Of a DNA stretch of 64,000 nucleotides, positions 24,632 through 32,235 are shown piece by piece. Origin of the DNA: Sulfitobacter sp. M05 (lineage in GTDB: Bacteria > Pseudomonadota > Alphaproteobacteria > Rhodobacterales > Rhodobacteraceae); contig NZ_JABEDH010000004.1 of the NCBI RefSeq assembly GCF_029285175.1, forward strand, positions 1-64,000, written 5' to 3'. The translations under genes were made by a program, and so were the position numbers. Each line of letters begins with the position of its first letter. Position 1 is the first letter of the stretch. The notes under the pieces are model-generated. The model did not search any database and had not been told where the DNA came from. It worked only from the letters and a program-made list of their open reading frames with translations.

Positions 24632-25898
24632 TTTCCGCCTCGCCGTTGCTGCGCACCAGCCATGTCTGGATGCAGTTATTGTGGTAGATCGAATTCAGGC
24701 CGCGCACTTCGCGCAGCTGCGCTTTGGTTGGCTGGATGTAACCGGTGTCATCCATTGCACGGCTTTGCAGTATCATTTCGCTGCCGTCCCATTCCGTATC
24801 CAGATAGAAACGGGTCAGGGCCATTTTTTCACCGGGTTTGGCCAGCCTTGCGGTTTCCCATGTCATGCCACCGTCTTTGGAGACATCCACGCGGGTGATC
24901 GCGCCGCGACCGGACCACGCCAGACCGGTAATCACCAGTGGCCCCTTGCCGTGGGTGATCGGTGCCTGCGGGCTGGGGCTGGTCACAACGGATTTTGCAT
25001 CCATCGCCCAAGTCCATTTCCGCGCGATGCCGTTTTCCAGAACATCGGTATATTTTGAGGTTTCTTCGCGGCTTTCGACGGGGCCGTCCATCACCTCGAT
25101 CCGGCGGATCCATTTGACCCACATGTTGCCTTCCCAACCGGGCACAACAAGGCGCACAGGATAACCGTGTTCTTTGCGCAGGGCCTCGCCATTGGCTTTG
25201 AAGGCAATCAGGCAATCATCCAGCGCCTTTTCCATCGGGATCGACCGCCCGTTGGACGAGGCATCGGCACCTTCGACAAAGATCCATTTGTTCTTGAGGT
25301 CACCTGCCGTATCCAGCCCGGCCTCTTCCAGCAGGGTGCGCAGGGGCACACCGGTGTATTCCATGTTGTGGATCATACCGTGGGTAAATTGCGCACCGTT
25401 CAGCTGGGCACCGGCCCATTCCATGCCAGTATTCGCGGCGCATTCGCAGAAATAGACGTGGTTTTCGCGCGGAAAGCGTTCAAGATCGGCGTAGGAAAAC
25501 ACCATTGGCGTGTCGACCAGACCGTTCAGCATCAAACGGTAGTCTTCCTTGCGCAAATCAATGGCACCGGAATGGTGGCGTTCAAAGGCACAGCCTTGCG
25601 GGGTGATTGTCCCATCCAGCGCGTGGATGGGCGTAAAGTTGATTGAACTGACCGTATCGGCCGTCAGCCACTCTACATTGCGCCGGATCACGTCACCCTC
25701 GTGTTCGATTGGCAAGCCGTAGGGGGTGGCATCCACCCCGTCGCCGAATTCCTGTGCCCAGGGTTGGACCTCGGTAATAAGAGGATCAGGGCTCTGCGCC
25801 TTGGCGGCTGTTGCGCTCAATGCGCCCGCGCCTGCTGCTGCTGCCCCCCGCAAGAATGCACGACGGGATGTCCCGTTTCCTGTTCGATTATCTGACAT
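24615..25898 (-). CDS. soxC: SoxC, molybdenum subunit of sulfane dehydrogenase
   Basis: This 427-residue Tat substrate (SRRAFLRGAAAAG) belongs to the sulfite-oxidase family of Mo-cofactor enzymes. The cofactor region includes FERHHSGAIDLRKEDYRLML and YFCECAANTGMEW, where one Cys (151 or 153) should ligate Mo. LVVPGWEGNMWVKWIRRIEV and a C-terminal immunoglobulin-like dimerisation domain complete the fold. SoxC has no heme and depends on SoxD for electron transfer. A GGAGG-like site precedes the ATG, and soxB lies 28 bases upstream. Confidence 0.95.
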   Translation of the reverse strand: MSDNRTGNGTSRRAFLRGAAAAGAGALSATAAKAQSPDPLITEVQPWAQEFGDGVDATPYGLPIEHEGDVIRRNVEWLTADTVSSINFTPIHALDGTITPQGCAFERHHSGAIDLRKEDYRLMLNGLVDTPMVFSYADLERFPRENHVYFCECAANTGMEWAGAQLNGAQFTHGMIHNMEYTGVPLRTLLEEAGLDTAGDLKNKWIFVEGADASSNGRSIPMEKALDDCLIAFKANGEALRKEHGYPVRLVVPGWEGNMWVKWIRRIEVMDGPVESREETSKYTDVLENGIARKWTWAMDAKSVVTSPSPQAPITHGKGPLVITGLAWSGRGAITRVDVSKDGGMTWETARLAKPGEKMALTRFYLDTEWDGSEMILQSRAMDDTGYIQPTKAQLREVRGLNSIYHNNCIQTWLVRSNGEAENVEVS

Positions 25899-25926
25899 GT
25901 CAGATGCCTCCGTTTTGAAGCCTGGC

Positions 25927-27630
25927 CTAGTTGCCGACCACTGTCACACTGTTGTTTGGATCAAGAGAGATGGTGCCCTGTTTGGCGATATGCGCCTCGA
26001 CCACATCCCAGATCGGTGGCCCTTCTGTGCCCTCGTTGACCGATGCCCAACCGGCAATCTGATAAGTCTTGGCTGGGTCAATCAGCTCGCCGGTCTTGAG
26101 CAGCGTCATTTCAGTGATCCGGTCGCCCTGCGGTTTGGTCACGTCGATCCGGTAGCCAAGGCCGCCGACACGCACCATGTCACCGCCCTGTTGGTAATAG
26201 GGATCGGGGTTGAACAGGTTGTCGGCCACATCCTCAAGCACCACATGCAGGAATTCGCCGGTCATTTCCGTGCGATAGGCCTCGCCATAGCTCATTGAGG
26301 TAACGTTCCAGATGTCCTGGCGGGTGATATCCTGCCCGGGCAGAATCGATGGCCCCCAACGCACGCCGGGGGACAGGGCAATATCGGCGTCCCGCTCGGA
26401 GATCAGCGCGTCACAGATCAGATCATCCCATGTGCCATTGAAATTGCCACGGCGGTAAAGTGTCTGGTCGTCTGCGGTCTTGCCGATCACCTCGGCCAGC
26501 GCATCGGCGTAAGGGGCGCGTTGTTCATCAATGACTTTGGTTACAGCGGCGTCGGGCGTGATCACATCCGAAAAGATCGGGATCAGCTTGTGGCGGAACC
26601 CCATCATGCGCCCATCGCGCACGTCCAGATCAACACGGCTGACGAACTTACCGTTCGAGCCGGAAGCCACGATGATGGTTTCGCCCACCAGCACCGGTTC
26701 GGGCAGCGCGTCATGGGTATGGCCTGACAGGATCACGTCAATGCCACTCACTTTACCAGCCATCTGTTTGTCCACGTCGAAGCCGTTGTGCGAAAGACAA
26801 ACGACCAGCTCGGCGCCGGCGGCGCGAACTTCGTTCACCATTTCCTGCATCCGTTCATCGCGGATACCGAAAGAGTATTCAGGGAACATCCAGCCGGGGT
26901 TGGCAATCGGCATATAAGGAAAGGCCTGACCGATGACGGCGATCTTGACGCCGCCGCGTTCGAAAAACTTGTAAGGTGGGAACAGGTCTGTCGGCTCGTC
27001 CCACTCGGCATCGAAAATATTCTGGCCAAGAGCGGCAAAGGGCAGGCCCTCGACAATTTCATTCACCCGATCGGACCCCAACGTAAATTCCCAGTGAAAG
27101 GTCATCGCGTCCGGTTTCAGCGCGTTCATCACGTTGACCATGTCCTGACCTTGGGTCTGGTGGCAGGTATAGCTGCCGTGCCATGTGTCGCCGCCGTCCA
27201 GCAAAAGGGCATCCGGGCGATCCGCGCGGATGGCATTGACCACGGTTGAAACACGGTCCAACCCGCCAACTTTGCCGTATCCTTTGGCAAGCGAGGCAAA
27301 ATCATCGTGGGTCAGCGCATAGGCCGAGGGGCTGCCGTCTTCCACGCCATAGAGTTTGCGGAAATCGGCACCGGTGATATGGGGCACCGCGCCCTTGTTG
27401 CCACCCACACCGATATTGACGGATGGTTCACGGAAGTAGATCGGTTTCAGCTGGGCATGAATGTCTGTCACATGGATCAGCGAGACATTGCCAAAGGTGT
27501 CAAACTCCAACAGCTTGTCCTGGGTAAGCGATTGCTGCGCGGCAAGGCGCGCCCAGTTGCCAAAACCAGAACCGCCATAAAGAGCAGCGGCTGCCATGCT
27601 GGTCTGTAAAAAATCACGGCGAGAAATCAT
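25927..27630 (-). CDS. soxB: SoxB, sulfate thiol esterase
   Basis: SoxB (567 residues) is the di-manganese hydrolase that releases sulfate from the SoxY-bound cysteine-S-sulfonate. It has a Tat signal (SRRDFLQTSMAAAA), the 5'-nucleotidase-like metal motifs TDIHAQL and LLDGGDTWHGS, CLSHNGFD and ILSGHTHD, and the C-terminal nucleotidase-type domain. Length is typical for the family. It follows a strong hairpin that separates it from soxA, so it may start a second transcription unit. Its upstream spacer (27631-27688) has no convincing promoter to me. Confidence 0.96.
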   Translation of the reverse strand: MISRRDFLQTSMAAAALYGGSGFGNWARLAAQQSLTQDKLLEFDTFGNVSLIHVTDIHAQLKPIYFREPSVNIGVGGNKGAVPHITGADFRKLYGVEDGSPSAYALTHDDFASLAKGYGKVGGLDRVSTVVNAIRADRPDALLLDGGDTWHGSYTCHQTQGQDMVNVMNALKPDAMTFHWEFTLGSDRVNEIVEGLPFAALGQNIFDAEWDEPTDLFPPYKFFERGGVKIAVIGQAFPYMPIANPGWMFPEYSFGIRDERMQEMVNEVRAAGAELVVCLSHNGFDVDKQMAGKVSGIDVILSGHTHDALPEPVLVGETIIVASGSNGKFVSRVDLDVRDGRMMGFRHKLIPIFSDVITPDAAVTKVIDEQRAPYADALAEVIGKTADDQTLYRRGNFNGTWDDLICDALISERDADIALSPGVRWGPSILPGQDITRQDIWNVTSMSYGEAYRTEMTGEFLHVVLEDVADNLFNPDPYYQQGGDMVRVGGLGYRIDVTKPQGDRITEMTLLKTGELIDPAKTYQIAGWASVNEGTEGPPIWDVVEAHIAKQGTISLDPNNSVTVVGN

Positions 27631-27682
27631 GGTGGGCTCCTGATGTCACATACATATGCGCATTTGTGAATTGATTGGGTGT

Positions 27683-27717
27683 AAAAATGGCCCCGCCCGG
27701 AACACCGGTGCGGGGCC
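27683..27717 (-). terminator. Intrinsic terminator between soxA and soxB
   Basis: On the minus strand GGCCCCGC (27710-27717 complement) and an inner CCGG pair with CCGG and GCGGGGCC across a TGTT loop, a 12-bp stem with one bulged base, and are followed by ATTTTTAC. It sits just after the soxA stop. It looks like a full Rho-independent terminator or an attenuator in the middle of the sox operon. Confidence 0.75.
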
Positions 27718-27723
27718 AATTGA

Positions 27724-28569
27724 TTAGTTACGGATCGACGGGCCTTCGACACTCAACCCGTTGCCGCGGGAGGCGACATAAAGCTCAAGAGCTACGAATT
27801 CGGCGCTGCCGGGTTTGTAGGTTTCGGCACGTGTGTCACGGATACAGCCTTTAAAACGTGAATGTGCGCCGTTCAGCTTGGTGTTTTTCAAACGATACAC
27901 GGGAAAGCCGTTGATCTGGCCTTGGCTCAGGTGGTCGGCGCGGATCATGTTGCCATAATTGTCTTCGTGGCAATTGGCACAGGACAGCTCAAGCTGGCCC
28001 GTCCGTGTGTAGTACAGTTCCTTGCCTTTTTCCCAAGTCGACTGCGCCGGGCCGTCGATTGCGACATTCACCGGCAGGCCGCGCGATACGGCGGACAGGG
28101 CTGCCTCCATGTTGATCGCGTCCCCCTTGTCGTATTTCCAAGGATCAGCGCCCATGCGGTTCTCGCGACAATCGTTCACCTGCATCTGCAAGGTGCGCAC
28201 TTCGCCTGCTGCATCGTTCCACTTGGGATAGGTCGCCTTGACGCCGGCCATGCTGTCCATGTCGTTGTGACAAGAGGCGCATGATTTGCCTTCAGAGCCG
28301 TCTACCGTGTTCCAGGCGTCTTGCCCCTGTTCGACAAAAATCATGCCGGGGTTGTCAAAGTCGTCTGCCTGCATGGCGCGGGTTTCCGTGCCACGGAAAA
28401 GCCAGCCTGACATGACTTCATCCAAAGCATCCGAAAGATGCGCCGGTGCCGCAGTGCGGGTCACGATTTCGGTTTCTTCATTCAGTATCAGGTTGTCATC
28501 AACCGGGTCTGCCGATGCGATGGACGTTGCCATCAGCGTCGCCAGAAAGGCGCCTGTCAATTTCCGCAT
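27724..28569 (-). CDS. soxA: SoxA, diheme cytochrome c subunit of SoxAX
   Basis: SoxA is the catalytic subunit that joins thiosulfate to SoxY. The 281-residue precursor has a Sec signal ending at SIASA, two heme sites CASCH (97-101) and CANCH (197-201), Cys134 in VNDCRENRMG as the probable distal ligand to heme 1, and Cys242 in FKGCIRDTRAE, the persulfide-modified ligand at the active site. The diheme type with both sites intact matches Rhodovulum and Paracoccus SoxA, not the monoheme Starkeya form. It is 24 bases after soxZ. Confidence 0.95.
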   Translation of the reverse strand: MRKLTGAFLATLMATSIASADPVDDNLILNEETEIVTRTAAPAHLSDALDEVMSGWLFRGTETRAMQADDFDNPGMIFVEQGQDAWNTVDGSEGKSCASCHNDMDSMAGVKATYPKWNDAAGEVRTLQMQVNDCRENRMGADPWKYDKGDAINMEAALSAVSRGLPVNVAIDGPAQSTWEKGKELYYTRTGQLELSCANCHEDNYGNMIRADHLSQGQINGFPVYRLKNTKLNGAHSRFKGCIRDTRAETYKPGSAEFVALELYVASRGNGLSVEGPSIRN

Positions 28570-28593
28570 GGTTTCCCTCCCAAGGATTTTAAT

Positions 28594-28923
28594 TCAGCCG
28601 ATCGCGATTGATTTTGTTTCTTCATAGATCGAGCCGTCGTCGTCGTACCACGTGAACTTGAATTCGCCGGCCTCGGGTACCAGCGCTTCGAATTCGAAGT
28701 ACGGGTTTGTCGAGATTGCAGGCTCCATCTTTACGTCAACGACATTCTCACCGTTAAAGTCACAGGTGAAACGATTGATAATCGAACGGGGGATCGGGTT
28801 GCCATCGTCCCCTTTGCGCTGACCGGATTCCATTTTGTGGCTGATCAGCGTCTTGATGGTGATCGCATCACCAGCGGCCGCTTTTTTCGGAACTTTGACG
28901 CGGGGTTTTACACCAGATGCCAT
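28594..28923 (-). CDS. soxZ: SoxZ, carrier complex subunit
   Basis: This 109-residue immunoglobulin-like protein lacks a signal peptide and is exported bound to the Tat substrate SoxY. KPRVKVPKKAAAGDAITIKT, LISHKMESGQRKG and FKFTWYDDDGSIYEE are the usual SoxZ segments. It supplies the scaffold that holds SoxY's swinging cysteine arm. An AAGGAGAA site precedes the ATG, and soxY lies 23 bases upstream. Confidence 0.96.
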   Translation of the reverse strand: MASGVKPRVKVPKKAAAGDAITIKTLISHKMESGQRKGDDGNPIPRSIINRFTCDFNGENVVDVKMEPAISTNPYFEFEALVPEAGEFKFTWYDDDGSIYEETKSIAIG

Positions 28924-28946
28924 GATAATTCTCCTTCGTATCTGAT

Positions 28947-29366
28947 TTAGCCGCCGCAGCCGCCGATTGTGACTTTTACCGCGCTTGAGGCCTGAACGAA
29001 TGAACCGTCCTCCAGTTTGGCAACGGCGACCACATCCTGTGTGCCGGCAAGGCGGATGCGTGTCGACGCAGAGCGGGACGCGGCCAGCTTGCCAAAGCTG
29101 AAGGTCGCGACGCCGGGTGTCGGGTTGCCGGTGGCCAGCACCAGAATTTCAACCGCTGTGCCGGAGGACACTTCGATTGGTACTGTGTTGCCGTTTTCGG
29201 CAATTTCCGGTGCGGTCAGCTTGATGTCGCCAGTGCCGATTTCTGCTCCGCCGGTAAAGGCGGCAATCGCTTCATCGCTTGTTGCGGCGGATACGCGCAT
29301 TGGCAAACCTGCGACCAACAAGGCACCGGCCCCCATTGCGATTGCATTCCGTCTCGTGAATTCCAT
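28947..29366 (-). CDS. soxY: SoxY, sulfur carrier protein
   Basis: SoxY covalently carries the sulfur chain on the Cys of its C-terminal GGCGG arm (135-139), which is visible here. The 139-residue precursor starts with a Tat signal (FTRRNAIAMGAGALLVAG) and shares the immunoglobulin fold. ATG 29366 preceded by GGAG is chosen rather than any of the longer in-frame starts. All other Sox enzymes act on this protein in turn. Confidence 0.96.
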   Translation of the reverse strand: MEFTRRNAIAMGAGALLVAGLPMRVSAATSDEAIAAFTGGAEIGTGDIKLTAPEIAENGNTVPIEVSSGTAVEILVLATGNPTPGVATFSFGKLAASRSASTRIRLAGTQDVVAVAKLEDGSFVQASSAVKVTIGGCGG

Positions 29367-29458
29367 GTTTTTACTCCTGATTTTCCCGCATGAACGGGAT
29401 GTCCCGATGGGCCGGCCACCCCTTTTTGCGGGGAATGGCAGTTGCACCTTGGGATTGG

Positions 29459-29935
29459 CTATTCTTTGAGAGTGACCAGATAGGCCACAACATCTTCGAT
29501 CTGCTGTGCGGTCAGAAGCGGACCGAATGTATCGTCCGCCGCTTTGCCGGTATAGGCGTTGCCGGGACGAATGAACCCTTCGGTTTTGTAAAAGGACGGC
29601 ATCATGCTGTCATCGAACATCACCTTGGCATTGGCCACGATCCCGCGCAGTTCGGCTTCGGACCAGCGAGAGCCGGCACCGTCAAGCATCGGGCCGATTT
29701 CGCCATGGAATGGCACGTCGGACAGATCGGTGACCTCGTGACAGGCCACGCAATTGCCCTGTTTTTTGTCACCGACAATCTTGCGACCGTTCGCAGCATC
29801 ACCGGCCATACCGGACAAGGACTGCGCAACCGCGCCGTCATCATCAAAGCTGACGGCAGTCGGCAGCACCTCATCAGCAAAGGCCACTGAGGCCGCAAGC
29901 CCCATCGCGGCGGCAGAAATGACAGAAATCCTCAT
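29459..29935 (-). CDS. soxX: SoxX, monoheme cytochrome c subunit of SoxAX
   Basis: The 158-residue precursor has a Sec signal (SVISAAAMGLAASVAFA), one heme motif CVACH (62-66) and a Met-containing segment DDSMMPSFYK for the distal ligand. SoxX passes electrons from SoxA to soluble cytochromes. ATG 29935 directly follows GGGAGGACGC, so the in-frame TTG at 29947 is rejected. It is the first gene of the structural part of the operon, 64 bases from the SoxR-like palindrome. Confidence 0.95.
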   Translation of the reverse strand: MRISVISAAAMGLAASVAFADEVLPTAVSFDDDGAVAQSLSGMAGDAANGRKIVGDKKQGNCVACHEVTDLSDVPFHGEIGPMLDGAGSRWSEAELRGIVANAKVMFDDSMMPSFYKTEGFIRPGNAYTGKAADDTFGPLLTAQQIEDVVAYLVTLKE

Positions 29936-29998
29936 GCGTCCTCCCAAACGTATTTATTTTGCTACCCTAACGCGGGGTAACCGGTTCACGCAACAACA

Positions 29999-30016
29999 AA
30001 TTCAACTACTTGAATT
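29999..30016. promoter_or_regulatory. Candidate SoxR operator between soxW and soxX
   Basis: AATTCAACTACTTGAATT is a perfect inverted repeat of 7-bp arms around CTAC. In Paracoccus and Pseudaminobacter the regulator SoxR binds the soxW-soxX and soxS-soxV spacers, so position and symmetry agree. A near-copy occurs at 17945-17960. Confidence 0.75.
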
Positions 30017-30053
30017 ATTTGAGGGTGGCAGGTGCTGGCAGAATCCCGGCGGG

Positions 30054-30614
30054 CTATTTGCTTTGCTCTGCGAACTTACGTGCATGATATCTCTGGAAAC
30101 TTTCGTCACCATCATAACCTTTTTCGACAACCCAGTTCAGCATGTTGAAAGTCGTGTACCGACCAAAGGCACCGGGCATTGTCGCAACCGCCGCCTGTGA
30201 GGCGGGGGTATCGGCACCGACCTCTTCGGGAAAAAACAGAATCATCGGGGTAAACAGCGCCCCCCATTTCTTGACCATTTCCTTTTCCGGCAGAGCAGTG
30301 CCGTCAAAATCGGTTACTTCGACATCGCCAAACATATTGATCTGCACAACGAAAAACTTGTCCTCGATAAATGCAGCGATTTCAGGCACGGGAAACACCT
30401 CTTCGTGCATCTTCTCGCAGTAGATACAGCCGCGCTGTTCGATGATCACCATAAGGCGTTTGCCTTCGCCCGTCGCTTCGGCCAGATCCTCGGACAGGTC
30501 TTTGAAAGTGTCGCGCATCCACGGGGCCTTGTGCAGCCCGTCGTCGCCCAGCTCGGCGGCAAAGGCTGCGACGGTCATAACAAGGGTGACATAAGCAGCG
30601 ATCAAAAGTCTCAT
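30054..30614 (-). CDS. soxW: SoxW, periplasmic thioredoxin
   Basis: The 186-residue SoxW has a Sec signal peptide and a thioredoxin fold with the redox pair RGCIYC (Cys63, Cys66), followed by EVFPVPEIAAFI and TPMILFF. It takes electrons from SoxV and keeps periplasmic targets reduced. CIYC differs from the usual thioredoxin CGPC, as in other SoxW proteins. It lies 11 bases after soxV and upstream of the wx operator. Confidence 0.92.
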   Translation of the reverse strand: MRLLIAAYVTLVMTVAAFAAELGDDGLHKAPWMRDTFKDLSEDLAEATGEGKRLMVIIEQRGCIYCEKMHEEVFPVPEIAAFIEDKFFVVQINMFGDVEVTDFDGTALPEKEMVKKWGALFTPMILFFPEEVGADTPASQAAVATMPGAFGRYTTFNMLNWVVEKGYDGDESFQRYHARKFAEQSK

Positions 30615-30625
30615 CTGGTGTTCTC

Positions 30626-31366
30626 CTAGCGCAGCACGCCGATGTCAGGCCCAACAGCCAGCATCCATTGTGCGATATAGTTCATTGAATTGGTCGCGAT
30701 CAGTACACCAAAGACAATCAGCATCGCGCCCATAACTTTTTCTATCGTGCCAAGGTGACGGCGAAACCCTGTCATCCAGCGCATGAACGGGCCGATAAAG
30801 AATGCGGCCAGAATGAACGGCGCGGTCATCCCCAGCCCGTAGACAAACAACAGCCAAGCGCCGGTTGCCGCGGTGTCTGCCCCCGCAGCGGTGAACAGGA
30901 TTGCAGCCAGTACCGGCCCGACACAGGGCGTCCAGCCAAAGGCAAAGGCCAGCCCGATCACATAGGCCCCCAGCAGACTGACGTTGGAGGTGCCGCCGCC
31001 ATCTGCACGCAGCTGTCGGTACAGGATGCCGATACGGATCACGCCCAGAAAATGCAGCCCCATCGCGATGATTATCGCCGCTGCAATCCAGCGCAGGATG
31101 TCAAAGTATTCACGCACCACTTGACCAAACAGGGTTGCGGCGGCACCGAGGCCCATAAAGATGGTGATCACGCCTGCGGCAAAGAAACAGGCGGCCAGCA
31201 CCGCGCGATTGCGGATACTGTTGTCGATCTGCGCATCGGCGGTGATCTGGTTCATGCCGATCCCGGCAAGATAGCTGAGGTAAAAGGGCACAATGGGCAG
31301 AATGCACGGCGAGAGAAATGATAGAATGCCAGCAAACGCAGCACCGGCAAAGGTGATTTCCAGCAT
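30626..31366 (-). CDS. soxV: SoxV, CcdA-type electron-transfer membrane protein
   Basis: A 246-residue protein with six membrane helices and the two conserved cysteines of the CcdA/DsbD family, Cys21 in FLSPCILPIVP and Cys148 in FGWTPCVGPV. It carries electrons from cytoplasmic thioredoxin across the membrane to SoxW and SoxS. It is the first gene of the minus-strand sox operon and is divergent from soxS, with 70 bases between the starts. Confidence 0.93.
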   Translation of the reverse strand: MLEITFAGAAFAGILSFLSPCILPIVPFYLSYLAGIGMNQITADAQIDNSIRNRAVLAACFFAAGVITIFMGLGAAATLFGQVVREYFDILRWIAAAIIIAMGLHFLGVIRIGILYRQLRADGGGTSNVSLLGAYVIGLAFAFGWTPCVGPVLAAILFTAAGADTAATGAWLLFVYGLGMTAPFILAAFFIGPFMRWMTGFRRHLGTIEKVMGAMLIVFGVLIATNSMNYIAQWMLAVGPDIGVLR

Positions 31367-31398
31367 GGCAGGGTCCTGCTCTTGTTTAATTCACACAT

Positions 31399-31416
31399 TC
31401 AGATTACGTTATTTGA
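31399..31416. promoter_or_regulatory. Imperfect palindrome in the soxV-soxS divergent spacer
   Basis: TCAGATTACGTTATTTGA is an 18-bp imperfect palindrome centred on ACGT with two mismatched positions. Two ATTCA half-site-like words (31389-31393, 31397-31401) lie beside it. The spacer is the expected second SoxR target in related species, but its motif does not match the wx palindrome, so binding is unsure. Confidence 0.4.
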
Positions 31417-31436
31417 TTAACAAAGGTCAATTTCGC

Positions 31437-31805
31437 ATGTCTTTCCGGTCGTTTCTTTTTGGCTTCTTGCTGCTTATTACTTCGGCATGGTCTGCGGCGG
31501 CTGGTACGCAGCTTGTCATGGTCGAAGAAAAGGGCTGTATGTGGTGTGCCCGGTGGAACGAAGAAATTGCGTCGATCTATCCCAAGACGGATGCCGGAAA
31601 GGCCGCACCTCTGCGCCGCATTGATATTCACGAGGCTGTGCCGAAAGATCTAGAGTTCGCGCGCAGGTTGGTATTCACACCGACATTCGTGTTGATGGTG
31701 GACGGGAAAGAGATATCGCGGATCGAAGGGTATTCCGGGGAGGATTTCTTTTGGGGTATACTCGAAAAAATGTTGTCGGATGCCAGAATCGATTTTAGCA
31801 GCTAA
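31437..31805 (+). CDS. soxS: SoxS, periplasmic thiol reductase
   Basis: SoxS is a small thioredoxin-like protein (122 residues) with a signal peptide and the active pair KGCMWC (Cys34, Cys37), followed by TPTFVLMVDGKEISRI with the cis-Pro. It reactivates SoxY by reducing its blocked carrier cysteine. ATG 31437 is chosen from the protein start MSFRSFLFGFLL, since upstream in-frame codons would ruin the signal peptide. soxR follows 52 bases later. Confidence 0.92.
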   Translation: MSFRSFLFGFLLLITSAWSAAAGTQLVMVEEKGCMWCARWNEEIASIYPKTDAGKAAPLRRIDIHEAVPKDLEFARRLVFTPTFVLMVDGKEISRIEGYSGEDFFWGILEKMLSDARIDFSS

Positions 31806-31857
31806 ATCCGGAAAAAGGGCCCGATTGGCCAGAAGCACGACAAGAAGAGAGAAGAAA

Positions 31858-32193
31858 ATGGGCCTGCCGGTATTTGATGTGAACATGTGCCCCGAAGACA
31901 TGGACAAAATGGCAGAGAATGCCATGGATGCGTCCAATTTCCTCAAGGCGATCAGCCATGAAGGGCGGTTGATGATCCTTTGCCATCTTGCTTCGGGTGA
32001 AAAATCGGTGACCGAGTTGGAAACCCTGCTGTCCGCCCGTCAGGCCGCCGTTTCACAACAGCTTTCGCGTTTGCGCCTTGAGGGGCTCGTGCGGCCCCGC
32101 CGTGACGGCAAGACGATTTACTACAGCCTGACCGACGACCGCCCCAAGCAAATCATGGAAGTCGTCTATGATCTGTTTTGCCGCGACAAATGA
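31858..32193 (+). CDS. soxR: SoxR, ArsR-type persulfide-sensing repressor
   Basis: The 111-residue protein is an ArsR-family winged helix: FLKAISHEGRLMILCHLASG, then the recognition helix QAAVSQQLSRLRLEGLV and wing RRDGKTIYYSL. Cys42 and Cys108 (DLFCRDK) occupy the positions of the cysteine pair that forms a tetrasulfide in the persulfide sensors SqrR and BigR, so it is the sox regulator. Cys11 is additional. It is placed last in the soxS-soxR unit, and the ATG follows a GAAGA site. Confidence 0.9.
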   Translation: MGLPVFDVNMCPEDMDKMAENAMDASNFLKAISHEGRLMILCHLASGEKSVTELETLLSARQAAVSQQLSRLRLEGLVRPRRDGKTIYYSLTDDRPKQIMEVVYDLFCRDK

Positions 32194-32235
32194 CGGCGGC
32201 GGATTGGCACAGGGTCGATATGACGGGCCGCTCCG

